Source: Sorangium cellulosum So0157-2 (lineage in GTDB: Bacteria > Myxococcota_A > Polyangia > Polyangiales > Polyangiaceae). Taken from it: a stretch of DNA of 64,000 bases. The stretch is from positions 372,001 to 436,000 of the forward strand of contig NC_021658.1 of assembly GCF_000418325.1 (NCBI RefSeq). Direction: 5' to 3'. The position numbers and the translations under genes are program-made. This document shows, piece after piece, positions 63,727 to 64,000 of the stretch (position 1 is its first letter; every line of letters starts with the position of its first letter). The notes beneath the pieces were generated by a model. It ran no database searches and was not told the DNA's origin. It saw only the letters and a program-made list of their open reading frames with translations.

Positions 63727-64000
63727 ATGTCGTCCGGTTCACGTTCTGATCGCGGCGCGCTCCCCGCGCCCGAAGCGGCGCGCCCCCGCGGCGGGCGCTC
63801 GCTCCTCCTGCGGCTCCTCGGGCTGAGCTGGGCGTACCGGGGGCGGGTCGCGCGCGTGCTCGGCTACCAGATCGTCCTGCTCTCGCTGGGGCTCGCGGGG
63901 CTCGGCCTGACCGGGCTCGCCATCGACATCCTCCGCCACCGGCTCGATCCGTCGATCCGCGCGCCCGCGCTGCCGCTCGGCGTGGGCCGGCTGGTCGACG
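63727..64000 (+). CDS. ABC exporter, N-terminal fragment
   Basis: The frame from ATG 63727 runs off the end of the window after 91 codons. After a basic tail (RPRGGRSLLLRLLGLSWAYRGRVARVL) comes a membrane helix (YQIVLLSLGLAGLGLTGLAIDILRHRLDP), followed by ALPLGVGRLV. This is the normal start of a type I ABC exporter or lipid-flippase-like transmembrane domain. No ribosome site is obvious. The substrate cannot be told. Confidence 0.65.
   Translation, partial: MSSGSRSDRGALPAPEAARPRGGRSLLLRLLGLSWAYRGRVARVLGYQIVLLSLGLAGLGLTGLAIDILRHRLDPSIRAPALPLGVGRLVD

Overview
The window looks like chromosome of a high-GC myxobacterium, most likely Sorangium/Polyangium-like. The basis is circumstantial: very high GC with strong third-position bias, many secreted lipoproteins with Gly/Ser- or Asp-rich linkers after the lipobox, a Cys-rich repeat of the myxobacterial disulfide type (CGDGV..EQCDDGN..GDGC), CHAT/NTPase/WD40 signalling proteins, many lone transcription factors, and long intergenic stretches with short repeats. 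No tRNA, rRNA, CRISPR array or intact insertion sequence was recognised. I see 46 protein-coding loci, of which two are truncated by the window edges and two are broken.

Layout. 0-15 kb: the tail of a probable thiamine-pyrophosphate enzyme, a FabH-like ketosynthase, a run of secreted lipoproteins (including a 1850-residue mosaic with EF-hand, NHL-like, Cys-rich and DNRLRE-like parts), a vWA surface protein, an AraC regulator and a di-heme CXXCH lipoprotein. 15-17.5 kb: a RAYT-type HUH transposase flanked by copies of the short motif AACCTGGGT. 17.7-27.2 kb (minus strand): a tightly overlapping seven-gene unit running from a polyprenyl synthase through two unknown proteins, a CrtC-like protein and an SCP2-like protein to a CHAT protease/STAND NTPase/WD40 protein and a second caspase-fold (C25-like) peptidase. 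This is the most interesting part of the window. 28-34 kb: tandem duplicate serine hydrolases, and a YceI plus extradiol dioxygenase pair with a divergent LysR gene. 34-38 kb: a sulfonate-type ABC operon with an internal deletion that fuses permease and ATPase remnants, followed by an intact FMN monooxygenase and a 24-bp-period repeat array.

38-64 kb: mostly single metabolic, secreted or regulatory genes. These are an S28-like peptidase, AraC, a glutathione S-transferase, an S41 protease, a 1-Cys peroxiredoxin, a secreted beta-sandwich-like protein, an SGNH hydrolase with a LamG-like end, LysR, a GH8 xylanase-type enzyme, a DJ-1/PfpI protein, three glycosyltransferases, an AAC(3)-type acetyltransferase, an alpha/beta hydrolase, an IclR/aminotransferase pair, LysR, a second di-heme lipoprotein paralogous to the one at 13-15 kb, and the start of an ABC exporter.

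Two themes stand out. First, gene spacing in the 17.7-27.2 kb unit (4-nt GTGA overlaps, longer overlaps, gaps of at most 7 nt) implies one transcript joining isoprenoid-type enzymes to two predicted caspase-fold proteases; I know of no named system with this composition. Second, AACCTGGGT/C recurs between genes, next to the RAYT gene, inside several genes, and as the core of a 14-copy in-frame minisatellite. All functional statements come from reading the sequence; no database search was run.
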